NCBI GenBank assembly: GCA_002779065.1
Contig: PEXL01000015.1
Coordinates: 1-15,568, forward strand
Direction of reading: 5' to 3'
Origin: Candidatus Diapherotrites archaeon CG08_land_8_20_14_0_20_34_12
Lineage (GTDB): Archaea > Iainarchaeota > Iainarchaeia > Iainarchaeales > 0-14-0-20-34-12
Length of the DNA stretch: 15,568 nucleotides
In this document: positions 4,131-11,265 of the stretch, piece by piece
Position numbering within the stretch: position 1 is the stretch's first letter
Layout of the letters: each line of letters starts with the position of its first letter
Position numbers and translations under genes: made by a program
Notes under the pieces: generated by a model
What the model saw: only the letters and a program-made list of their open reading frames with translations
Database searches by the model: none
What the model was told of the DNA's origin: nothing

Positions 4131-7100
4131 TTATTTTTTCTTTTTGCCATTTGTTTTTTGAATAGGCCTTTTTTCCTGCTGTGCCTGCGGTTTCTGCTCA
4201 AATTTTTGTGTTTTCTGTTCAACCTTTGCTGCCTGTTTTATTTCTTCCTTTTTCTCAGCAGATTTTTCTGCTGGTTTTGCAGCGTCTCCTTCCATATACT
4301 GTGAAATTAAGCGATCTTCAATCCTTGTCAAAGCATTTCTTGGCAATATCCTCAATAAATCCCACCCTAAATTTAAGGATTCATCAATGCTTCTGTTTTC
4401 ATATCTGCCTTGCTGTACAAATTTTCTTTCAAATTCATCTGCAAATTTCAAGAATCTCCTGTCCTTGTCAGACATTGCTTCTTCCCCGACAATTGCAACC
4501 AATCCCCGCAAATCCAAACCTTCAGCATAAGCTGCATATAATTGGTCTGACAATTGTTTATGATCCTCCCTTGTCTGTCCTTTCCCAATCCCTGCATTCA
4601 TTAATCTGCTTAATGAAGGCAGTACATTTGTTGGAGGATAAATTCCTTTTGTGTGCAAATGCCTTCCCTGCACAAGCTGCCCTTCAGTAATGTAACCGGT
4701 TAAATCTGGAATCGGATTTGTAATATCATCAGAAGGCATTGTTAAAATTGGAATCTGTGTTACAGAACCAGGCCTTCCTTGTATAATTCCAGCTCTTTCA
4801 TAAATTGTTGCCAAATCCGTGTACATATATCCTGGGAAACCTCTCCTGCCTGGAACTTCTTCCCTTGCAGCACCTATCTCCCTTAATGCTTCACAATTTG
4901 AGATTATCAAACCATTTTCAACCAAGAATTTTCCTGCTTCTGGAACAGTCACATCAAATACAAATAGTTGATTTGCATGGACTTTCTTAACTGATACAAC
5001 TTCGTCCAAAATAAAGTTGTTTGACACTAATTTTTTTAATTCAATTAACATTTCTTCATTGGATGGAATTATTTGTTCCAGTTTTTTAACATATTTTTTG
5101 ATTTCTTCTTTGCTGGCATTTCTTAGTCCTCTTTCAATCATCGATAACGTTCCACTAGTAGTTAGCTGTGTTTGCTTTATCTTGTATTTGCCTCGTATTA
5201 GTCTTATCAGATTACCACATATTTTTGGTGCATATTCAAACTCAGACCGCCTTTTTTCTTTAATACTTAAAGTCTCAAGTAACTTCTTCTTTAGAGAATG
5301 TTCTGAATTTATTTTTTCAATAAAGCTTGTTACAAAGGAATCTCCTCTAATAACAATATCATATACTAGTGATTTTCCATAAGATCCTTTGCTTTGGCGT
5401 TTTATTGTTGTAGTGCTAATGCCCAGCCTTTTTAAGAGCTGTTGTAGCCTTCTAACAACTATTTCCTCTTTTGCTGTATATTTAATTGATTTCGCATTAA
5501 CATTGCAGCAACCATCTCCATCAAAATAGCCTTTCAAAAATGATGCGATTAGTGATTCCGAAAGCTTAAAAATTGGTTTAAAATCTTTTTCTGCCAAACC
5601 AAACCATTTTGCTATTTCAAATAATGCCTTACTGTCAATTCTTGCAATGCTTACATCGTTTTGATTTTTAAATTCTCTTATTTCAAGATTTGGAAATAGT
5701 TTTCCAATTTTTTTGATGTAGTTATTTATCAATTGCTTGTTTTTATTTGAAAAATCGACTCGGTACACATGGTGCTTTTTATTTTGAATTAACGAACCAT
5801 CTGATGCAATCAAACCAAGACAATATAATAACGCTTTGTCTGGATAATTAAAAGAAATCCTCACTTTCTTCCCGCCAACATTTGATAATGCTTTGATATT
5901 ATCTGCTAATGTGTAGTCTGACAATTCCTCGGAGATTTTTTGAACTTCATTAGCTTGCAAGAAGCATTCAGGATCAGTAATCCTTGAATAGTTAATCTCA
6001 AGTTTTTTACAAGCCTTTTTTATTGAACCGTATCTTTTCTTTAATCCAGTTTTAATTTTGTTCATTGCAATTTTATTTATGAAGACTATTGTATTGCCAT
6101 CGACCATTTCTAGCACATGCGGATTACTTTCTTTTATATCAATTTTTGATGACGAACATATTTTGCTGCCTTTCTTAAGATTTTCAATACTGACCATTTT
6201 TAGCCCATAAATAGTGTCAGAAAGTATCCTGTGATTAGGGGTTGCTTTTAATTTATTTCCAGAACGTGTTGTAATTTCAAATAGCTGAGTTGTTGAAGGA
6301 AGTTTTTGAACTCTTGCAATCTGTTTAATGACATTGTTATTTCCATCCCAGGTTACAAGTGATTTATTCTTACTTCTGATATCAACATCTGACCCATCAG
6401 TTTGGGATTCAACAAATTCTCTAATATTTGTTAATTCACCATTTTCAAGAAAAATCTCGGTTTTTCCATCGACACAATAATTTGTCATATCTGTTAAAAT
6501 TACTAAAACATCCTTTCCTTTTTCATATGCTAAATATTCAGCAGTAGTTAATGCCATCCTTGGCGTTACTAATCTTTCAATTGTTGGATCGTTCGCCAAG
6601 TTCAAGAAAACAACAGCTCTTTCTAAAGCACCGGTTTCTTCGAAATCCTGTATGAATCGCTGGGTTTCTTCATTTGTAATTCCCATTGCACCGAAAACAA
6701 CACAGAACTCTCCCTTAGTTTTTGCCTGCCTTGCAATTTGCAATGCAACTTCATTGTGCGGCAATCCTGAACCTGAAAAAATAGGCAATTTCTGCCCCTT
6801 TACCAAAGTATTCATCACATCAGTTGTGCTGATTCCTGTCTGTATAAAATCACGGGGGCTTTCCCTTGCTATTGGATTTATTGCCGCCCCGTTTATGTCC
6901 AAGTATTTCTCAGGAATAATTTCCGGGCCAGAATCAATTGGCTTTCCCCTTCCTGAAAATATTCTTCCCAACATTTCTTCCGAAACCCCTAATTTAAGTG
7001 TCTTTCCAGTGAATCTTACAACTGACTGTTTTGACAATCCCCTTGTTCCTTCAAATACCTGGATTACAACAACATCAGTGCTTGTGTCTAAAACCTGCCC

Positions 7101-7241
7101 CTGTTTTAGGGAACCATCCTCCAATTTAATTTCAACCAATTCTTCAAATTGTATTTCATGTGTTTTTTCAACAAATAATAGTGGCCCTGCAATTCTTGTA
7201 ACTGTCCTATATTCTTTTTGCACTATTTTCTGGGCATTCAT
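4131..7241 (-). CDS. atpB: A-type ATP synthase subunit B, interrupted by an intein
   Basis: The precursor has 1036 residues. The host part (residues 1-255 and 783-1036, 509 aa after splicing) is the non-catalytic nucleotide-site subunit that alternates with A in the head. Its P-loop is degenerate, as is normal for B (FSGSGLPHNEVALQ in place of GxxxxGKT). VLVILTDMTNY | CEALREIGAAREEVPGRRG is the conserved segment split by the intein. The usual B subunit is ~460 aa; the surplus is a C-terminal tail of ~53 residues, rich in Lys, Glu and Gln and probably disordered. The start overlaps the atpA stop as ATGA (7238-7241) with GGGGGTGA just upstream, so translation is coupled. Without splicing the head could not assemble, so the intein should be active. 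Confidence 0.97.
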   Translation of the reverse strand: MNAQKIVQKEYRTVTRIAGPLLFVEKTHEIQFEELVEIKLEDGSLKQGQVLDTSTDVVVIQVFEGTRGLSKQSVVRFTGKTLKLGVSEEMLGRIFSGRGKPIDSGPEIIPEKYLDINGAAINPIARESPRDFIQTGISTTDVMNTLVKGQKLPIFSGSGLPHNEVALQIARQAKTKGEFCVVFGAMGITNEETQRFIQDFEETGALERAVVFLNLANDPTIERLVTPRMALTTAEYLAYEKGKDVLVILTDMTNYCVDGKTEIFLENGELTNIREFVESQTDGSDVDIRSKNKSLVTWDGNNNVIKQIARVQKLPSTTQLFEITTRSGNKLKATPNHRILSDTIYGLKMVSIENLKKGSKICSSSKIDIKESNPHVLEMVDGNTIVFINKIAMNKIKTGLKKRYGSIKKACKKLEINYSRITDPECFLQANEVQKISEELSDYTLADNIKALSNVGGKKVRISFNYPDKALLYCLGLIASDGSLIQNKKHHVYRVDFSNKNKQLINNYIKKIGKLFPNLEIREFKNQNDVSIARIDSKALFEIAKWFGLAEKDFKPIFKLSESLIASFLKGYFDGDGCCNVNAKSIKYTAKEEIVVRRLQQLLKRLGISTTTIKRQSKGSYGKSLVYDIVIRGDSFVTSFIEKINSEHSLKKKLLETLSIKEKRRSEFEYAPKICGNLIRLIRGKYKIKQTQLTTSGTLSMIERGLRNASKEEIKKYVKKLEQIIPSNEEMLIELKKLVSNNFILDEVVSVKKVHANQLFVFDVTVPEAGKFLVENGLIISNCEALREIGAAREEVPGRRGFPGYMYTDLATIYERAGIIQGRPGSVTQIPILTMPSDDITNPIPDLTGYITEGQLVQGRHLHTKGIYPPTNVLPSLSRLMNAGIGKGQTREDHKQLSDQLYAAYAEGLDLRGLVAIVGEEAMSDKDRRFLKFADEFERKFVQQGRYENRSIDESLNLGWDLLRILPRNALTRIEDRLISQYMEGDAAKPAEKSAEKKEEIKQAAKVEQKTQKFEQKPQAQQEKRPIQKTNGKKKK
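4896..6476 (-). mobile_element. Intein with LAGLIDADG homing endonuclease in atpB
   Basis: 527 residues (precursor 256-782). Splicing blocks: the start Cys256-VDGKTEIF; block B at 329-342 with T334-x-x-H337; block F around 757-775 (FVFDVTVPEAGKFLVENG); the end LIISN with terminal Asn782; and Cys783 as the +1 nucleophile. The residue before Asn is Ser, not the usual His. The endonuclease has both LAGLIDADG helices: YCLGLIASDG (473-482, Asp481) and FLKGYFDGDG (568-577, Asp576). A helix-turn-helix-like stretch lies at ~397-440 and an XRE-like one at ~677-725 (RLIRGKYKIKQTQL, SMIERGLRN). Base composition drops inside the intein: 14 and 13 G+C in two 60-base samples (5041-5100, 5701-5760), against 27 and 24 in host-gene samples (4561-4620, 6901-6960). 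Confidence 0.96.
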
Positions 7242-9001
7242 GCTTTCACCCCCTTAGCTGTTATCTTTCCAAATTCTTTCTTCATCTGATCCTGAATCTC
7301 CTTGATTTTCTTATCAAATTCTTTTTCTTCAATAAATCCTGCTTTTACTAAACTAGCCAATGATTCAATATTCACAATTGTTTCAACCGGAACATTTTCC
7401 TTTACAGCATCATTTGCCATATGGTAAAAGTCAAGGATTGTTTTTAACATCTTGAATTGTTTCTGTGCAGAACAGAATGAATCAATCGGGTGGAATGCAT
7501 TTTGCTGCAGGAATCCCTGCCTTATCAATCTTGTTGTTTCTAAAATCAACCGCTCCTTTTCCGGCAACGCATCCGACCCAACTAATTGAACAATTTCCTG
7601 CAATTCTTCTTCCCTTTGCAATAAATACATTGTTTCCTTTCTTACTTCAGGCCAATCCTTTGCAACATTGTCAATGTACCATTGTTTCAGGGAATCAATG
7701 TATAATGAATATGATGTAAGCCAATTAATCGCCGGGAAATGCCTTCTATGCGCAAGCTTTGCATCCAAAGCCCAAAATACCTTTGTTACTTTTAATGTAT
7801 TTTGTGTAACAGGCTCAGAGAAATCCCCGCCTGGCGGGGATACAGCCCCAATCGGAGTTACTGATCCTAATCTTTCTTCCTTTCCCAAACATTTAATACG
7901 CCCGGCCCTTTCATAAAATTCAGCCAACCTTGATGCCAAATATGCAGGATAACCTTCTTCACCAGGCATTTCTTCTAATCTTGAGGAAATTTCACGCATT
8001 GCTTCAGCCCATCTTGATGTGGAGTCTGCCATAAGTGAAACATCATATCCTTGGTCTCGGTAATATTCAGCAATTGTTATTCCTGTGTAGATACTTGCTT
8101 CACGTGCGGCAACCGGCATATTTGATGTGTTTGCAATTAAAACAGTTCTTTCCATTAAAGGCCTGCCGGTTTTAACATCCTGCAAATGCGGGAATTCTTT
8201 TAAAACTTCAGTCATTTCATTTCCCCTTTCTCCGCATCCAATATAAATTACTATCTGTGCATCAGACCATTTTGCTAACTGATGCTGTATTACTGTTTTT
8301 CCTGATCCAAAAGGCCCGGGAATACAGGCTGTTCCGCCTTTTGCTAATGGGAATAAAGTGTCAAGCAATCTTTGCCCTGTGACAAGCGGAATAGTTGGCC
8401 TTAATTTTTCTTTATATGGCCTTGGTTTTCTTACAGGCCATCTGTGCGCTAATTTTAAAGAAGTACCATCTTCTAACATCCCGATATTATCTGTGATTGT
8501 GAACTTGCCTGAATTAATTTCTTTTATTTTTCCAGTTGTGGCAGGAGGAACTAATATTTTGTGGATTGTATTTAATGTTTCTTGTACTGTTCCAAGGACA
8601 TCTCCGCCTGTAACAGTATCGCCCTTTTTTGCTGTAGCCTTAAAATCCCATTGCTTTTTTTCATCCAAGCCTGAAGCTGTTATTCCTCTGGCAATGAAAT
8701 CTCCGGATTTCTGTTTCAAAACATCCAATGGCCTTTGAATTCCATCATAGATGCTTTGCAATAATCCTGGCCCTAAATAAGCAGACAATGGCTGCCCGGT
8801 AGTTTTTACTGGTTCCCCTGGTTTTATCCCTGTTGTATTTTCATATACCTGAATTGTTGTTTTGTCTCCAGATATTTGAATTACTTCGCCCATTAATTCT
8901 TCATTTCCGACCTTTACAAGATCGTACATCTTTGCCCCTAGCCCTTTGGCGACAACAACAGGGCCAGAGATTCTATATATAGTTCCTATTTCTCCTTCCA
9001 T
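7238..9001 (-). CDS. atpA: A-type ATP synthase catalytic subunit A
   Basis: A 587-residue catalytic subunit that makes or hydrolyses ATP at the A/B interfaces of the soluble head, of full family length. Order: N-terminal barrel (1-75), the A-specific bulge domain (~115-185), a nucleotide-binding domain with P-loop GPFGSGKT (229-236), the catalytic-glutamate motif GCGERGNEM (255-263) and SLMADSTSRWAEAMREIS (322-339) with GEEGYPAYL, then a helical C-terminal domain. It carries no intein, although this subunit is the usual archaeal/fungal VMA intein host. The ATG at 9001 lies inside the end of atpF (16-bp overlap) with AGGTG ahead of it. The 3' end overlaps atpB by 4 bp. Confidence 0.98.
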   Translation of the reverse strand: MEGEIGTIYRISGPVVVAKGLGAKMYDLVKVGNEELMGEVIQISGDKTTIQVYENTTGIKPGEPVKTTGQPLSAYLGPGLLQSIYDGIQRPLDVLKQKSGDFIARGITASGLDEKKQWDFKATAKKGDTVTGGDVLGTVQETLNTIHKILVPPATTGKIKEINSGKFTITDNIGMLEDGTSLKLAHRWPVRKPRPYKEKLRPTIPLVTGQRLLDTLFPLAKGGTACIPGPFGSGKTVIQHQLAKWSDAQIVIYIGCGERGNEMTEVLKEFPHLQDVKTGRPLMERTVLIANTSNMPVAAREASIYTGITIAEYYRDQGYDVSLMADSTSRWAEAMREISSRLEEMPGEEGYPAYLASRLAEFYERAGRIKCLGKEERLGSVTPIGAVSPPGGDFSEPVTQNTLKVTKVFWALDAKLAHRRHFPAINWLTSYSLYIDSLKQWYIDNVAKDWPEVRKETMYLLQREEELQEIVQLVGSDALPEKERLILETTRLIRQGFLQQNAFHPIDSFCSAQKQFKMLKTILDFYHMANDAVKENVPVETIVNIESLASLVKAGFIEEKEFDKKIKEIQDQMKKEFGKITAKGVKA

Positions 9002-9288
9002 AAGTCCACACCTATACTCCTTTTTATTAATTCACGCAGGCTGCTCTTTTCTTCACCTGCTAAAGTAATTATAACCGGGCTCACCATTTTCTCCAATTTT
9101 CTTTTAGTTGCAAGCCCTACCTTTTGATAATCTTCTTCCCTTAAAACAATAATGCCAATATCCTCAATTTCAATCATGCCCTGCATTTTTCGGTCAATAT
9201 CCTGGCCATTTGTTTCATATAATGCTTTAATCCCTGCCAACCTGAATCCTGTGATAAAATCATCTGATCCAACAATAGCTATTTGCAT
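8986..9288 (-). CDS. atpF: A-type ATP synthase subunit F
   Basis: A 100-aa Rossmann-like subunit of the central stalk that binds subunit D and helps regulate coupling. The N-terminal strand-loop MQIAIVGSDDFITGFRLAGI, the EIEDIGIIVLREEDY segment (~41-55) and the Ser/Pro-rich strand VSPVIITL (~69-76) are typical of the family, and the length is right. The ATG at 9288 shares one base with the atpC stop (TAATG), and the 3' end overlaps atpA by 16 bp, so it is translationally coupled on both sides. Confidence 0.95.
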   Translation of the reverse strand: MQIAIVGSDDFITGFRLAGIKALYETNGQDIDRKMQGMIEIEDIGIIVLREEDYQKVGLATKRKLEKMVSPVIITLAGEEKSSLRELIKRSIGVDLWKEK

Positions 9289-10241
9289 TATATCACAACC
9301 TGCTCATTTATCAATGATTCTTCAAATTTCGCGCTTTTCAATCTTGAAATTAATCTCAAATTCCTTACCTCATTCTCTTTTGCAATAAAATATCCTGCTA
9401 TTGGGCTGATATTTTTTCCAAACCTATGCACTAATTTTAATCCCTTATTTATCAGCTGTTTTTTGATTTCAATAGTAAATTTAGCCGTATCTTCCATTTT
9501 TTCTGTTTCCCTCAATAATCGTTTCAATTTTTTCCCACAGGGCAGAATGGCATTTTCATATTGCGCATAATTTGCCCTTTTTGCCCTTAAAATATTCAAC
9601 TTATTTTTCATTTCAATTTCCGCTAGAATTAATTCCTTCAAATCCTTTTCTGCATTTTCCAGCATTTTTGAATACATTTTTTTGTAAATAGCATCTTCCA
9701 TCCTTCCAAAATCCTTCTGGTTTTCCTTTATTATTGAATAATATTCAGTTCCTTTCAGATATTCAATTAATTCATCCATTGTTTTACTGTCGCGGGCGCA
9801 TTTCTCCAAAAATTCCCTTTGCAATTTCCCAACCACAATAAAGTTGTTCACAATATTTTCTGGATTTTCATTTGATAATTTTCCCCTTAACAATGTTAGG
9901 ATGTTGAATGCATCATATTTTGCAAAATATAATTTAACCTGCTTGGATGAAGCCTGGATTGCAAAGTCATATATCCTTTTGAACGAATTCTCTAGGTTTT
10001 TATTTGCTGCATTCTCAATTAATTCTGCCCCAGAATATCTTGTAGATAATTCCTCAATCTCTTTTTTGTAATCTGTTTCACCAAGGAATCGTGTCAATTC
10101 ATTTACACTCATTTTCATTATTCTGTCATAGTCCTCTTTCTCGAGAAGCCTAGATTTCATTACCCTGGCCCTGGTATTTGTGTATGAATATCCGGTTTTA
10201 CTTTCAAGCATCTTGCCTAAAAACCCTTTTTGAGATTTCAT
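9288..10241 (-). CDS. atpC: A-type ATP synthase subunit C
   Basis: A 317-aa all-helical subunit (V-ATPase d family) that forms the funnel socket joining the central stalk to the membrane rotor ring. Recognisable parts are the N-terminal SYTNTRARVMKSRLL (~18-32), FLGETDYKKEIEEL (~52-65) and a C-terminal three-fold helical pattern with KLVHRFGKNISPIAGYFIAKENEVRNLR near the end. The ATG at 10241 is chosen over TTG at 10244; GGAGG lies nine bases ahead. It overlaps the end of atpE by 38 bp, a long overlap that puts its ribosome-binding site inside atpE. Confidence 0.95.
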   Translation of the reverse strand: MKSQKGFLGKMLESKTGYSYTNTRARVMKSRLLEKEDYDRIMKMSVNELTRFLGETDYKKEIEELSTRYSGAELIENAANKNLENSFKRIYDFAIQASSKQVKLYFAKYDAFNILTLLRGKLSNENPENIVNNFIVVGKLQREFLEKCARDSKTMDELIEYLKGTEYYSIIKENQKDFGRMEDAIYKKMYSKMLENAEKDLKELILAEIEMKNKLNILRAKRANYAQYENAILPCGKKLKRLLRETEKMEDTAKFTIEIKKQLINKGLKLVHRFGKNISPIAGYFIAKENEVRNLRLISRLKSAKFEESLINEQVVI

Positions 10242-10776
10242 CAATATATTCCTCCTTTGCCTGTTCTAAAAGCCTTTCAAATGTCAGATCAAGCTGTATT
10301 GTTTTGTCCTTATTTGCTGCAATTATGCCGCCCAATCCGGCTAAATCTGATTTAATTTCTGCTGTTTGCATCATTTTTTTCACAATATTTGCGTCTGATT
10401 TTGAGCATTCAATGTATTTGATATCAGGCAATTCATGTTTTGCTATTGTGATTAATTTTTTCAACAAATCTTCCCTTTGCCTTTCATCCATCTTGCCCAA
10501 TTTTTCCTTTGCCTTATTTACTATTTGCTCTAAAATAGCTTTCTTCTCTTGCATGCGCTCCTTTTTCAAATCTAGCTTTATGTTTGCAATCTTTTTCTTT
10601 TTGTATTCCTCTGCAGCTTTGCTTGCATTTTCCCTTGCTTCCGCTGTTTTTTGTTCAGACCCAAGCTCGGCTTTCTTCAAAATTTCTTTTGATTCAGCTT
10701 CTGCTTTTTTTAAAATCTCGCTAGCTTCTCTATTCGCCTGATTTGTTATTTCTTCAATTACCTCTTTCAAAGGCAT
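10204..10776 (-). CDS. atpE: A-type ATP synthase subunit E (peripheral stalk)
   Basis: A 190-aa subunit. Residues 1-~85 form a long, highly charged coiled coil rich in Lys, Glu and Ala that pairs with subunit H to make the peripheral stalk. The C-terminal ~100 residues are a globular domain (IKSDLAGLGGIIAANKDKTI around 141-160, then FERLLEQAKEEYIDEISKRVF) that clamps the top of the A3B3 head. The start at 10776 has GGGTGA six bases upstream. It is the first gene after the 153-bp structured element that separates it from atpK, and from here to atpB all genes overlap. Confidence 0.95.
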   Translation of the reverse strand: MPLKEVIEEITNQANREASEILKKAEAESKEILKKAELGSEQKTAEARENASKAAEEYKKKKIANIKLDLKKERMQEKKAILEQIVNKAKEKLGKMDERQREDLLKKLITIAKHELPDIKYIECSKSDANIVKKMMQTAEIKSDLAGLGGIIAANKDKTIQLDLTFERLLEQAKEEYIDEISKRVFRQDA

Positions 10777-10811
10777 TTCAAGTCACCCTCTTTATTCTAT
10801 CTAACTCTAGT

Positions 10812-10964
10812 GTCCACTATACTTGCCCTAAAGTTTCTTTTCTTTTTGGGCACAAATAAAACTTATCAGTTTTATTGTGCATTAAAATCCGTTTTTGGAT
10901 TTTAATTGCAACTTACACTTTTTCTTTTCTTTGAAAAAGAAAAGAAAAAGGGCAGTTAGTGGAC
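10812..10964. repeat. 153-bp inverted-repeat element with nested hairpins between atpK and atpE
   Basis: The ends are inverted copies: GTCCACTATACTTGCCCT (10812-10829) and AGGGCAGTTAGTGGAC (10949-10964). The right copy covers the last codons and stop of atpK. Inside lie three consecutive hairpins: 10850-10862/10869-10880 (12 bp with one bulge, loop TTATCA), 10881-10890/10897-10906 (10 bp), and 10918-10932/10936-10950 (15 bp, loop GAA). The T/C tract 10834-10847 is also a perfect complement of 10934-10947, so the long outer stem competes with the last hairpin. It could be a MITE-like insertion, a partial terminator, or an mRNA-processing/stability structure that separates atpK from the genes after it. 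Confidence 0.7.
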
Positions 10965-11189
10965 GACTGGTGCCATACCTATTATTAGGTATGCGATTAC
11001 TAGGCCGAAAATAATGATTGTCTCAGGTATGACAGTTAATATAAGCGCCTTACCAAAGAGTTTTTCATTCTCAGCTATTGCCCCAACTGCTGCAGCACCA
11101 ATATCTTTTTCAGCCAAAGCTGTTCCTAATGCTGCACCGGCAATTGCTATGCCTGCACCTATGGCAATTAATCCTGTATCTCCTACCAT
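10956..11189 (-). CDS. atpK: A-type ATP synthase proteolipid subunit K (c ring)
   Basis: A 77-aa two-helix proteolipid that forms the rotating membrane ring. Helix 1 spans ~7-38 (Gly/Ala-rich, ALGTALAEKDIGAAAVGAIAE), a polar loop follows with ENEKLFGKA (40-48), and helix 2 spans ~49-72, carrying the ion-binding Glu56 in VIPETIIIFG. The start is the ATG at 11189 with a near-perfect AAGGAGG seven bases upstream; the frame stays open further upstream, but that part is low-complexity Lys-rich sequence. H+ versus Na+ use cannot be decided from sight. The gene is isolated from both neighbours, 76 bp after atpI and with the structured element after it, which suits a subunit needed in many copies per enzyme. 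Confidence 0.95.
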   Translation of the reverse strand: MVGDTGLIAIGAGIAIAGAALGTALAEKDIGAAAVGAIAENEKLFGKALILTVIPETIIIFGLVIAYLIIGMAPVVH

Positions 11190-11234
11190 TTTGCTAACCT
11201 CCTTTTTGTTTAAGTATTTGTTTTTTTCTTTTTT

Positions 11235-11245
11235 ACTATAATAGT
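11235..11245 (-). promoter_or_regulatory. Candidate internal promoter for atpK
   Basis: ACTATAATAGT is an 11-base near-palindrome in an A/T-rich spacer. As a TATA box it predicts initiation near 11214, giving a 25-base leader that contains AAGGAGG. It could give extra atpK transcript over the rest of the operon. Similar T/C-tract sequence sits beside it and at 1326-1344. Confidence 0.3.
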
Positions 11246-11265
11246 TTTTCTTTCTTTTTTGATAA

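Noticed and set aside
4181..4690. 169-codon plus-strand frame opposite the 3' part of atpB
   Set aside because: Antisense shadow; its Leu/Pro/Gln-rich composition is what the complement of Lys/Glu/Gln codons gives.
6652..7257. 201-codon plus-strand frame opposite atpB/atpA
   Set aside because: It lies wholly antisense to strongly conserved B-subunit coding sequence, has no promoter or Shine-Dalgarno, and resembles no protein.
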